Source: Actinidia chinensis
Lineage: Eukaryota > Streptophyta > Magnoliopsida > Ericales > Actinidiaceae
NCBI GenBank assembly: GCA_009663005.1
Contig: CM018913.1
Span: 914,921-927,420, forward strand
Reading direction: 5' to 3'
DNA: 12,500 bases
The notes under the pieces are model-generated. The model ran no database searches and was not told the DNA's origin. It saw nothing but the letters and a program-made list of their open reading frames with translations. Shown one piece after another: positions 1-8,809 of this stretch. Numbering within the stretch: the first letter of the stretch is position 1; each line of letters starts with the position of its first letter. The position numbers were made by a program, and so were the translations under genes.

Positions 1-457
1 AAATAAAAAAAAATACTGAATGTAAGGGAATATGGATTTTTGTAAGTATACTCAATGCAAATATATGTACGTTTTTCTTTTTTTCCCCCCAAAAAACGAA
101 GTTGATTCTTGTGTTTATCTTGCACAACTGGTAAGGGAACATAATAAATTCAGTCATAGGTAATTATTTAAGTAAGGACCTAACAACTCTTAAATTTGTT
201 TGTTGTAACTCATGTAAGAAGAGGGGAAAAGAGAAAGAGATAAAGGGTATCAAATAATTCCTTGTTTTTATTTTGCATTTGGACACTTCGTTTATGTTGA
301 AATTTCTATAGGTTATCTATTGAGCTTCTGATTTAATTTACATTGAGCGAACAAGTAAAGGTGAAACAACGTAGTTTCACGGGACAACAATGATGGTGTA
401 GAGTGAAAAATTGAGGGTTTTGGGTTTCCCTCGTCATTATACTTTCTCAGCATCACC
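1..457 (+). promoter_or_regulatory. Upstream region and 5' UTR of the NOC2-like gene
   Basis: This stretch precedes the NOC2-like start codon at 458 and holds no ORF that I can support. Visible elements are a purine-rich run (about 217-247), a perfect inverted repeat (361-380), and a G/T-rich stretch (about 413-427). On the opposite strand that last stretch reads AAAACCCTC, close to the telo-box AAACCCTAA that is common upstream of plant ribosome-biogenesis genes. I see no convincing TATA box at a sensible distance, which would suit a housekeeping promoter. The transcription start cannot be placed from sequence alone, so the border between promoter and 5' UTR is unknown. Confidence 0.5.
361..380. 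repeat. Perfect 7-bp inverted repeat with ACGT-containing loop
   Basis: GTGAAAC (361-367) and GTTTCAC (374-380) are exact reverse complements separated by the 6-nt spacer AACGTA, which itself contains ACGT. The palindrome lies 77 bp before the NOC2-like ATG. It could be a dimeric transcription-factor site or, if transcribed, a 5'-UTR hairpin. The symmetry is seen directly; any function is inference. Confidence 0.6.
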
Positions 458-477
458 ATGGGAGCGAAAGGCAAAGG

Positions 478-519
<42 letters not shown>

Positions 520-3500
520 AATGCTTTGATTTGCTTCTTGTATGATTTATGGTTCGGGTTGTATGTTCTCTTTTATATTTATGGTTTCATATTGTTTATC
601 AATTGATTCTGATCTCAGTCAAGAAGTTAAAGAATGAAACTCTTCATGAAGAAGAAGTAGAAGTTAAAGACAATACAAGCAATACAATGTCGGAATCCCA
701 ACAAAAAGCAAGAGAGCATGTGCAACAATTGCAAAGACTTCAAGAAAAGGTCAGAACTCATATACATACATGCAGGATCTACATAATATGAAAATTTCTA
801 TGTATTATTATTAATATTTTTTATTGTTGTTTGTACTTCTCTTTGTTGCTTCTCTCATATTTTGAGAAACACATTCCTATTTGAATTTTTCCTTTTGTCA
901 TAAACAACTTCATAACCTGAATTAGGCCATTTTTCTGGTAATTGAATCAGCTAGAAGTAAGAATGATATCTCCAGTAACCAGTCCTCGAAATCTGTTGGA
1001 AGACTCCAATTTTTCTATTGTTTCGAGGACAAACTGCTAAAATTGATTATCATAATGAACAATAGCAATGGCTGACAAGACTGCCAACACAAAATGGCTG
1101 AGCACCCCCAAATCCACAGGGATCCCTTGTTTTCTGTATCTAGGATTCCAAGAACAAAACTTTTTATTTTATAGAAGCATTTAAACTTTCAGAAATTCTT
1201 TTATGCCCCCATGAACAAACAGTAAACTGGTAAAAGGTTTGAGGACTGATTGAAGAACTGAATATACATTTTTCTTGCACCGCAGTCAACCATTTGTGCA
1301 AATCATATCTGTATGACCTATCACCCGTGCTTTTAACAACCTCATTCTTGTCCCAACCAAAATATTCTTGCAACTTCTTAAAGATTCATTTCTTGTAATT
1401 TTGGTAAACCAATGTCATCATCCTTGATGAAAGACTGAAATGGTTCAATGCCTTCTTTAATTTCCTCCTCAAGCCCCTTCATGAAGAATTTATGAAACAG
1501 TCACCAAATCTTTGCGGGCAATCTTTTGGTTTTGTTGGCTAGTCTTTGAACCTAGCCTTATATTTTTGGACCATGTTCCATTCCCACAACTCTGTTAGAT
1601 CATATATGATTGCTGATTGAATGGGCTTCCCTTTTTGTTGATATAATTTGAGAATCTTGTAGCCATCTGATCATGTTTGCAATTTATGGCCTTCATTGCT
1701 TGTTTAATTTCGTCCTAAGCTTCATCATATTTCTTCAAATTTTCTCTCGGAATTCCAATCCAATCTCCATTCCTCTGATTTTCTTGTCGTCTAGTGGCCT
1801 TTGCCATTGTGTGTGGACTAACACAGGTCTCTGAAAAAACCGCTCTGATACCAGTTGTTACAACCCTAAATCTAATGTTTAGGGAAGAAGACCTTTAAGA
1901 GCAATTCCCCTACAAGGCTACAACCAGAAGAGAGAAAAACTCGCAGAAATTAGGCTAATTTCGACAAAGAATTCGATTACAGATTATTAGGCTAATTTTG
2001 ACAAAGAATTCGATTACAGATTTTCACCCATACTTTAGTACCCTCTACTATTTATAATACTTTCACTATATGTAACATAATGGAACAGTACTGTAACTCG
2101 TGGCAGGGAAACATAACACACTGGATCCTCCTTTTCTTTTGTTTGGCTCATCTACTAATTGTAACAAAGTCTGGGTTGGTACCGTATGCTTCATAATTTC
2201 TAGAACCCTGCTGAATGCAAATCTTGCATTTGCTATTGCATGTCCCTGGGTATTCTTGAAATAGTAGTTCCACAGCCCAATGCTGTCTGATCTTAATGTT
2301 TCTGCTTGATTTTAATTTTTTTCCCATTATGTGCTTAAATATCGCCAATTAACTGTTTCACAGGAGCATGGGGGTCTGTTACAGCTAAGCATCTTGATAG
2401 TATAATTTTCATTTTAACACAGTATTCATTTATTAACGGATATGCAACCCCTGATTTGGCCTGATTTGGCTTGTTGTAATTAAACCCATTTATCGAGCAG
2501 GAAATTATTAGGTTGTTTGGGATATTTTTGTGCTGTTACCTGCAGTCCTCACTGTTCTTCTAGTTTAGTGAAAGTTGACACTGTTCTCCTATGCAGGACC
2601 CTGAATTCTATCAGTTCCTGAAAGAACATGACAAGGAGCTTCTTGAATTCGATGATGAGGACATGGATGTGAGTTTGTTGCTCCTTAACGATTCTACTGA
2701 TTCTGCTAGCCGGTTGGTCTTCTCAACTTTGTTCTAACTTTGTACAGGAGGATGTTGAAAGTGATATGGATGATGAAATGCAAGAAGATGAAGAAACTGA
2801 TGCACAAGACATAAAACACTTGGCTACTGCTGCAGAGAAGAAAGATAAGAATTCTAAACATGTTATAACTAGTGCAATGGTTGATTCTTGGTGTAATGCA
2901 ATCCAAGAAGGTGCAAAATTGGGGGCAGTTCGCTCTCTTATGAAAGCTTTTCGCGCTGCTTGCCATTATGGTGATGATGAGTCTTCCACAAAGCTTAATA
3001 TCATGTCTAGCAGTGTGTTCAACAAAATAATGCTATTTGTTTTAAGTGAAATGGATGGAATTCTTCGAGCATTATTAAAACTCCCACCTTCTGGAGGAAA
3101 GAAGGAAACAATTACAGATCTGATGAGCACAAAACAATGGAAGAACTACAGCCACTTGGTGAAGTCATATTTTGGAAATGCTCTTCATGTCTTGAACCAG
3201 ATGACTGACACAGAGATGATATCTTTCACATTAAAACGTCTGCGGTATTCCTCAATATTTTTGGCTGCTTTCCCGAGCCTCTTAAGGAGGTATATTAAGG
3301 TATGCTTTGAGTTACGCAAATTTCCCCTCAGATCAATTATTTACATTGCTTTGGATGCCTTTATATACATCTTTAGTGCCTAAATCTAGTTATTTGAACC
3401 ATCCAGAATTGAAATTTATATTTCTTTGGGCTATTAGACATTTTAAAAAATTTCAAACCAAGTGATATGGTTGTAGAGAATATCATAGACGATTTTTTCC

Positions 3501-6067
3501 CTAATGCTTTTTTTGTAGTGGTAAATATAATACTGACATTTGTCTTCTCAGGTTGTTATTCATTTCTGGGGTACCGGGGGAGGTGCACTGCCAGTTGTCT
3601 CCTTTTTATTTATACGAGATTTATGCATTCGACTTGGTTCTGATTGTTTAGACGAATGCTTTAAAGGGATGTACAAAGCCTACGTATTGAATTGCCAATT
3701 TGTGAATGCAACAAAATTACAGCACATTCAATTTCTTGGAAATTGTGTCACTGAACTTATAGGCGTGGACCTTCCAGCTGCATATCAACATGCTTTTGTT
3801 TTCATACGGCAATTAGCAATGATTTTGCGCGAGGCTCTTACAATGAAAACTAAGGTACCATTTTATTTCTTATTTATTCATGTTGTGCACGATAGTTTTT
3901 TTCCACATATTAATGCTTGTATGTTCGATGTTTTAAGTGTTTTTTCATGAAACAGAAGCTGACCAAGTAGCCAGTTTACTGCATTACGATGATTTTAGTT
4001 GAATGTTTGTTTATGCATATGATCCTTTACTATCACCCGACTATTCTATAGGAAGCATTCCGGAAGGTTTATGAGTGGAAATATATGAATTGTCTTGAGC
4101 TTTGGACTGGAGCTATCTGTGCCTATAGTACGGAATCAGATTTTATGCCACTTGCTTATCCGCTGACTCAAATTATTTCTGGAGTAGCTCGTTTAGTTCC
4201 AACTGCTCGATATTTTCCTCTCAGACTGCGTTGTGTTAGGATGCTCAACCGAATCGCTGCTTCTAGTGGAAGTTTTATACCTGTTTCTCTGCTACTTTTA
4301 GACATGCTAGAGATGAAAGAATTAAATAGACCCCCTACAGGTGGCGTTGGCAAAGCTGTTGACCTACGTACCATACTGAAGGTAGTTCTTGGTATCAATT
4401 TCATTCTTTTTGTTAGTTCATTGTAGCAAATGTGAATGTGAAATGTGGAGAATTGCATGATGGCAGGTAAGCAAACCAACCCTAAAGACACGTGCATTTC
4501 AGGAGGCGTGTGTTTTTTCTGTGGTTGAAGAGCTTGCTGAACATTTAGCTCATTGGAGTTATTCTGTTGCTTTCTTTGAGTTGTCTTTTATTCCTGCGGT
4601 TCGGCTGCGTAACTTCTGCAAATCTACAAAAATTGAGAGGTTCCGACGAGAAATGAGGCAACTTATTCGTCAGGTATATTTTTAAGAGGAGTGATCTGCG
4701 AAGTTGTTAGTTAGTTGAGATAGAGATGTACCGAAATGTTTTGTGTAATGGAAAAAAGATAATAAGAAAAATGGTTTATGCCTTCATATTTTGTCAAGGC
4801 TATTGCCATATTTCATAGCTGAACCAATCCATATTCATCATATTTGAAGCTTATGGAACCACTAATGTATCAGTTGTTTCATGGTACAGATTGAGGCTAA
4901 TGGAGACTTCACAAATAAAAAACGTACATCAGTTTCATTTTTACCTAATGATCCGGCAGCATCATCTTTTCTTGAGGTTTGCAAATCCATGATTTCTTAT
5001 TTTTTGTTCTCTTTTATTTCTTTGTTTCCTTTTTTTCTCTTTCCACATTCTCAAGACTAGAATAGCCATTTTGGTTGACTAATTATATATATTTATTTTT
5101 CAATCATTACCCAACATTGTCGGACATCTTTACTTGCTTTGAAATGTCTGTGCCATGCGGATTGTATTCATAAGCCAAACCAATGGAGAGCCCAACTATG
5201 AATTCTTTGATCTTGTTTCTTATTGTTCCTTATTTTATTGTGATGTTGCTTGGTAGTTTATGTTGTGGTGGTTTATTTTAATGGGGTGGGCATCTGATGC
5301 TTTCCTTGAATGGCTGAGTTTTTATATGTTGTCATAGGATGAGAAAAAGACGGGGGCAAGCCCTCTGTCGCAGTATGTTGCAACTCTACACGAGAGATCA
5401 CGGCAAAGGAATGACTCGTTGATGGAATCAAGGTTCATACCCATCTTATATGTCAAATTTTATTATTTTTCGTATTGTACCATTTAGTTGACTTCATAGG
5501 GTGATGTACTTTCCAGTGTTCTTGTGGGTGCAAACTCATCCGTCTTTGGAAGTAAGCAGATATCAGAAAATGACGACGACGAGGATGATACGAGGAATGA
5601 AGAAGGCACTACCGCCTTCAGTTCCTCTTGGTTACCTGGAATTGATTCCAAGTACGGTTACTAAATTATCCTTGTCACTTTCTCACTCCATTTCCCCCTC
5701 GTATTTTTCGCTTACTTTACATTGTGTTTGTCAATGATGTATGTGTATATACGTGTGATCGACAACAAAAGCAGAAATTTATATGTCTTACCTTTGCTTA
5801 TTGTCTTGCAGGACTGAGTCTCCTAAAGTGGAGGAGAAGAAAAAGAAAAAGAGACGGAAGGTTTCACAGGAGGAGGCAGCTTTTGATGAAGATGTCGTGG
5901 AGGAATTGGTCCTTAGCTCAGATGAAGACGAAGATGGAGCCACCTTCTCGCCGGAGCCGGTGTCACCAAAACAGCAGATCAAGAAACGGAAACCATCCGC
6001 AGAGTCCTCAAAAAAGAAAGCTCAATTTCACGCGAAGAAGTCTAAGAAAAGGAAGAAAGCTAATTGA
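458..6067 (+). CDS. NOC2: Nucleolar complex protein 2 family (NOC2/REBELOTE-like), 11 exons, 728 aa
   Basis: Coding exons are 458-476, 619-749, 2597-2668, 2748-3299, 3552-3854, 4052-4381, 4467-4673, 4890-4976, 5338-5432, 5517-5651 and 5812-6067. They total 2187 nt and keep one open frame to TGA at 6065. Noc2 proteins act in the nucleolus and nucleoplasm with Noc1 and Noc3 in maturation and export of pre-60S ribosomal subunits. Family marks: the N-terminal '[12 protein letters not shown]' block (residues 51-62), an acidic stretch (about 67-96), '[19 protein letters not shown]' spanning the exon 4/5 junction (about 255-273), and the Noc2 core through about residue 540. The C-terminal tail has basic clusters (653-660 and the last ten residues) flanking acid 'SSDEDED', typical of nucleolar targeting. 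The length is near that of human NOC2L and yeast Noc2 (about 750 aa). Most exon junctions are phase 0. The first exon codes only six residues plus one base, and its donor (GTCTCT) is weak. Start: the ATG at 458 joins in frame to exon 2. Alternatives are ATG 549, in frame through intron 1 but giving a hydrophobic leader, and ATG 688. Plants have two paralogues, NOC2 and REBELOTE, and I cannot decide between them. Confidence 0.93.
479..518 (+). repeat. (CT)n microsatellite at the start of NOC2 intron 1
   Basis: About 40 nt of almost pure CT dinucleotide (one CTTT interruption at 481-484) begins two bases after the exon 1 donor GT at 477-478. If intron 1 is retained, the frame from ATG 458 reads a Leu/Ser run and stops at TAA 518-520. 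Repeat length probably varies between individuals and could affect use of the weak donor; that effect is inference. Confidence 0.9.
1380..1807 (-). pseudogene. Broken gag region of an LTR retrotransposon
   Basis: On the minus strand an ATG at 1807-1805 lies about 34 nt downstream of the primer-binding site, as expected for gag. It begins [20 protein letters not shown] interrupts the frame after 30 codons, and the same frame then continues for about 38 codons before another stop. Further along, a different frame reads [15 protein letters not shown] (from about 1483 down), resembling the 'GLKEEI' block of plant Ty3/gypsy-type gag capsids. Stops and frameshifts show that it is non-functional. 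I saw no zinc knuckle, protease, reverse transcriptase or integrase in the window, so most of the element has been lost. The superfamily is tentative. Confidence 0.55.
1842..1853 (-). other. Primer-binding site, initiator Met-tRNA type
   Basis: The minus strand reads TGGTATCAGAGC, the standard plant retrotransposon primer-binding site complementary to the 3' end of initiator methionine tRNA. It lies two bases inside the LTR end at 1856, the usual spacing, and so fixes the element's orientation as antisense to the host gene. Confidence 0.9.
1856..2118 (-). mobile_element. LTR (5' LTR) of an antisense LTR-retrotransposon remnant
   Basis: The 263-bp segment begins TGTTA and ends TAACA on the plus strand, giving the inverted TG...CA ends of an LTR. 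The primer-binding site abuts its left side, so on the minus strand this is the 5' LTR. A TATA-like TATAAATAG lies on the minus strand at about 2048-2058, suitable for an LTR promoter. The LTR contains a 37-bp tandem duplication. No second LTR is seen to the left within the intron and no target-site duplication could be matched to CACTG (2119-2123). The copy is therefore truncated or internally deleted. Exact ends are inferred from the inverted termini. Confidence 0.75.
1949..2022. repeat. 37-bp tandem duplication inside the LTR
   Basis: Positions 1949-1985 and 1986-2022 are adjacent copies starting ATTAGGCTAATTT and ending GATTACAGATT. They differ at one base (C/T at the 14th position). The near-identity points to a duplication that is recent relative to the decay of the gag region, or one inherited from the source element. 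Confidence 0.9.
2451..2470. repeat. 10-bp tandem duplication CTGATTTGGC x2
   Basis: Two exact adjacent copies of CTGATTTGGC lie in NOC2 intron 2 to the right of the LTR. They look like a simple slippage duplication with no evident function. Confidence 0.85.
4461..4473 (+). other. Acceptor fused to a donor-like sequence at NOC2 exon 7
   Basis: The exon 7 acceptor (TGGCAG, 4461-4466) is followed at once by GTAAGC (4467-4472), which codes Val-Ser but also matches a strong 5' splice site. CAG|GTAAG is the form of a zero-length (recursive) splice site. If it is used as a donor, exon 7 (207 nt, phase 0 at both ends) is lost and residues 470-538 are deleted in frame. The sequence is plain; alternative use is inference. 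Confidence 0.5.
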
Positions 6068-6330
6068 GAATGCATGTGGTGATTGTTAGTTATGCGTGCT
6101 TTTTATTTATTGCCCCCTTTTTTGATAAGCTTTTATTTATTGTCATTGATGATGTATTTTTGGTTTTTTGCCAGAATTATTGTCGTTGCCAGGGGTTTCT
6201 CATATTTATCTTGCTCCAATATTTTAGCTGCTTGTTAGAATTTTTTGACAATGCTGTTAAACTTTTTCATGATTTTACATGATGTATGTCAAGTTTTCCC
6301 ATAAAATTAATGAAGTTGAAATTTATGCAT
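6068..6330 (+). other. 3' UTR region of the NOC2-like gene
   Basis: T-rich sequence follows the TGA at 6065-6067. No canonical AATAAA is visible. AT-rich candidates for a near-upstream element lie around 6300-6312 (ATAAAATTAATGAA), and TGTATGT-like far-upstream elements lie around 6282-6288. Plant poly(A) signals are loose, so the transcript end is only estimated. Confidence 0.4.
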
Positions 6331-8350
6331 CTTGCCGTAAATGGCGTTACAAATTTCTTTTTTCAGTACACCAACTAAAATAGATGTGCTTTATCTTTCT
6401 TTGTTTTTTTTGCTTATCTTTTTTTCTTCTCAGAATACCCCATTTAAATGTTACCTTTAAATTTTATGTTGTCACGACATGACTTTAAATCTTACTTTTT
6501 ACTAAAAAACTTGTTAGTACTCATTACCAAACCTTTTATTTTGTAGTATTTGATCAAAATTTTAAGCCTTTTTTATTTTTATTATAGAATTACGAATACT
6601 GAAAAAAGAAAAAGGTTATTATTGACCAAAATAAGCCAGTTGTTTTTAGTGATATTTTTTGCTAATAAAAAAAATTCATTTTTTATATTTAGAAATATAC
6701 AAAAAATAAAATAAATGAACCAAATTTGAATTAATTGAAGACAAAAAATTATATATTGAAAACATAATTGGTCTAAAAATGAATATATAGGGATGTACCG
6801 AGAAAAAAATGTATTTTAATTGGTGCACTTGTAAAAAAAAAGCAGCCCCACGCGGTAGTGGGACCCACCATCTATCCTACTCATACGAGACCCACAACCT
6901 ATAACAAATAAGTTTTTCCCTAATTCCTTCTAAACCAAGGGAATTGCTTTAATATTTTTGATATATTAAGCATTTAATTTACAGATAACCATGGTCCGAG
7001 CCTAATATTTATAAGTAAATTTATAGTATAGTATATATTTTATGTGCGTATGTATCTATTTTAGTGTATTCATTATTGCAAGCAATTATACTCGTTATTA
7101 AGGTAATTATGCTTGACCATAAACGTTCATGAAAATTAAGAGTCTTTGTCAGATAAGGGGATAAAAATTCATTATATTTTATGGGACTGTAAAATCCTTC
7201 CTTTTTAGGCACATAATATTAATGAATATAAAATTAAGAAGAAAATATTAATTTTTATTTTACAAAAACAATATTATTTTAAAAAAAAACACTTAAAGAG
7301 GTGTAGAGGCTATGGGATAAAAAAAAGAGAGAAGTTCCCTTGCATACAATAAAAAGTTTTTTAAAATTTATATCTTCAAACAAGAAGGAAACAATAGTTG
7401 CAAGTGAGTTACTAGATTGGTTAAAATTAAGATTAGAAAAGCCACTAGTTATAAATAATGAACGCATATGATCTCGAGCACTCTTCTATTTGATCCGTAA
7501 TTACCAACTTATCTAACTATCAGTTTTCTTTTCTTTTTTTAGTTGCCAAGAAGCTTTAATGTTTAATCTATTTCCATATATAATATACGATATGTTGTGT
7601 ACCAAAAAGAGTAAAATAATAAACACCTTCATTATTAAAAAATAAAAGAAAATAGAAAGACATTTAAGAAAATAAAAGACAAAATTATCCCCACAAGAGT
7701 AAATAGCATGACATTAAGTTAGAACAATGCTTTGTTTTTACTATTTTTTATTACTATATAATGTGACGCATTTGTAGAGTGCAATTGTCCCGCACATCCC
7801 TTGAATCCATCCCCTATTTACCACTCTACCATTTATTCAAATCCAAAAACAACTACTTTTGTCGTATTTGTTTTGGTTGACTAAAGGTTTTAATGTTAAA
7901 TCAATTGTGAGATCATAAACATATTTCTTAGAAAGGAAGGTTGGATTGTGTGGGGTCAATACTAAATTACTTTTTTATCGTTTTAGTTAGTTGGACGCTC
8001 CTACTTTGATTCATATTTGAAAAAAAAATGCTCATAAAATGACTGTGTTATCTATACCGTAAAATAAAATAATAATAAAAATTAGTAATATATAACAACG
8101 TAAAATTTACATATAGACTATATACATCCCCAATGAAGTATAATGTTTAATGAAAAATTTCAAATTTAAAGGAAATAAAGTTGTCCTTGGTGTCCAATCA
8201 AACCCCAATAGGTGATCTAATAACTAGATCATCCTGAAATTTATTCAATTACATCAAAATAATAATCCAATATTAGATTAGCTAAGCATATATAGAATTT
8301 GGATAGCTTTGTCCTTTTTGGGTATTTCCCATTCCCTCTTTACTCACTAA
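6331..8350. other. AT-rich intergenic region between the NOC2-like and GATA genes
   Basis: No ORF here shows family similarity or plausible splice structure on either strand, and I see no RNA gene. The DNA is rich in A and T runs. A short GC-rich patch around 6842-6875 contains CCCAC/GTGGG, able to form a small hairpin, and several TTGAC cores are present (for example near 7878). The last few hundred bases should hold the proximal promoter of the GATA gene. Confidence 0.6.
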
Positions 8351-8358
8351 TATAAAAT
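8351..8358 (+). promoter_or_regulatory. TATA box of the GATA gene
   Basis: TATAAAAT lies in an otherwise C/T-rich context about 50 bp before a strong donor site that would end a 5'-UTR exon. Spacing predicts a transcription start near 8380-8392, by analogy with plant TATA promoters. No transcript evidence is available here. Confidence 0.6.
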
Positions 8359-8406
8359 CCTCTCTCCCCTTCAACTATATTGTGTTGCTTACTAGGTTTG
8401 TTCAAA

Positions 8407-8803
8407 GTAAGTCTCTCTCATTTGCTTGTTTGTAGAGGAGTAAGGTGGGAACATAGATGGGGTTGATCTTCATTGCCTTCTCTCTCTCTCTCTCACACAC
8501 ACACACAAGAGTTGAGTGGTTAGTTTTTACTTTTACCACTTCAAGTGACAATGTACATTTTGAGGATCTCTCTTATACAACAATGACACTAGCTGGTAGA
8601 CAAATTTATAATTTCTTTTCGATTTTGGGTACAAAAGCTAATTTTATTTTTTTTTGAGTTACAAGAATTTACAAAATAAACACCTGGTGGTCTACATAAC
8701 AAACCTTTCATGACGAAAATCTCTATATCAATTTTTGATTTATTTTTTATTTTTGCATGTTGATGTCGATAACATGGTTTTTTTTTCTTTCCTTCACTCG
8801 CAG
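8407..8803 (+). other. Probable 5'-UTR intron of the GATA gene
   Basis: A near-perfect donor GTAAGT (8407-8412) and an acceptor after a pyrimidine-rich run (CTCGCAG ending at 8803) bracket a 397-bp intron. It ends six bases before the GATA start codon at 8810. It contains the ATG at 8458 and a CT/CA microsatellite, so removing it would clear upstream ATGs from the leader. Inferred from splice signals alone. Confidence 0.55.
8479..8507 (+). repeat. Compound (TC)n(AC)n microsatellite
   Basis: About 8 TC units run directly into about 6 AC units inside the proposed 5'-UTR intron of the GATA gene. Likely length-polymorphic. Confidence 0.9.
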
Positions 8804-8809
8804 AACAAA

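Larger units (their letters stand above)
750..2596 (+). other. Long intron 2 of the NOC2-like gene
   Basis: This 1847-bp intron separates the exon ending QEK from the exon starting DPEFYQF. It has a GT at 750-751 and a CAG acceptor at 2594-2596. It is far longer than the other introns of the gene (79 to 361 bp). Much of the excess is an antisense LTR-retrotransposon remnant (about 1380-2118). The rest (750-1379 and 2119-2596) is AT-rich without a recognisable gene. Part of 750-1379 may be more of the same element, but I cannot place the left boundary. Confidence 0.8.

Noticed and set aside
1164..1373. 69-codon minus-strand open frame in NOC2 intron 2
   Set aside because: No family similarity, no splice context and an intronic position; it may be more of the decayed retroelement but could not be tied to any retroelement protein.
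2148..2348. 66-codon minus-strand open frame right of the LTR
   Set aside because: Lies in intron 2 outside the LTR, with no recognisable motif; a chance open frame.
2706..2966. 86-codon minus-strand open frame
   Set aside because: Antisense shadow of NOC2 exon 4, whose plus-strand frame encodes conserved Noc2 sequence.
4168..4497. 109-codon minus-strand open frame
   Set aside because: Antisense to NOC2 exon 6 and the start of exon 7; the plus strand carries the family similarity.
5501..5737. 78-codon plus-strand open frame
   Set aside because: Wrong-frame reading of NOC2 exon 10 running into the next intron.
5724..6089. 121-codon plus-strand open frame rich in Arg and Lys
   Set aside because: Out-of-frame reading of the last NOC2 exon; the correct frame joins exon 10 at phase 2 and gives the acidic/basic tail.
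8458..8657. Open frame starting at ATG 8458 upstream of the GATA gene
   Set aside because: Lies in the proposed 5'-UTR intron, runs through a microsatellite and shows no protein family features.
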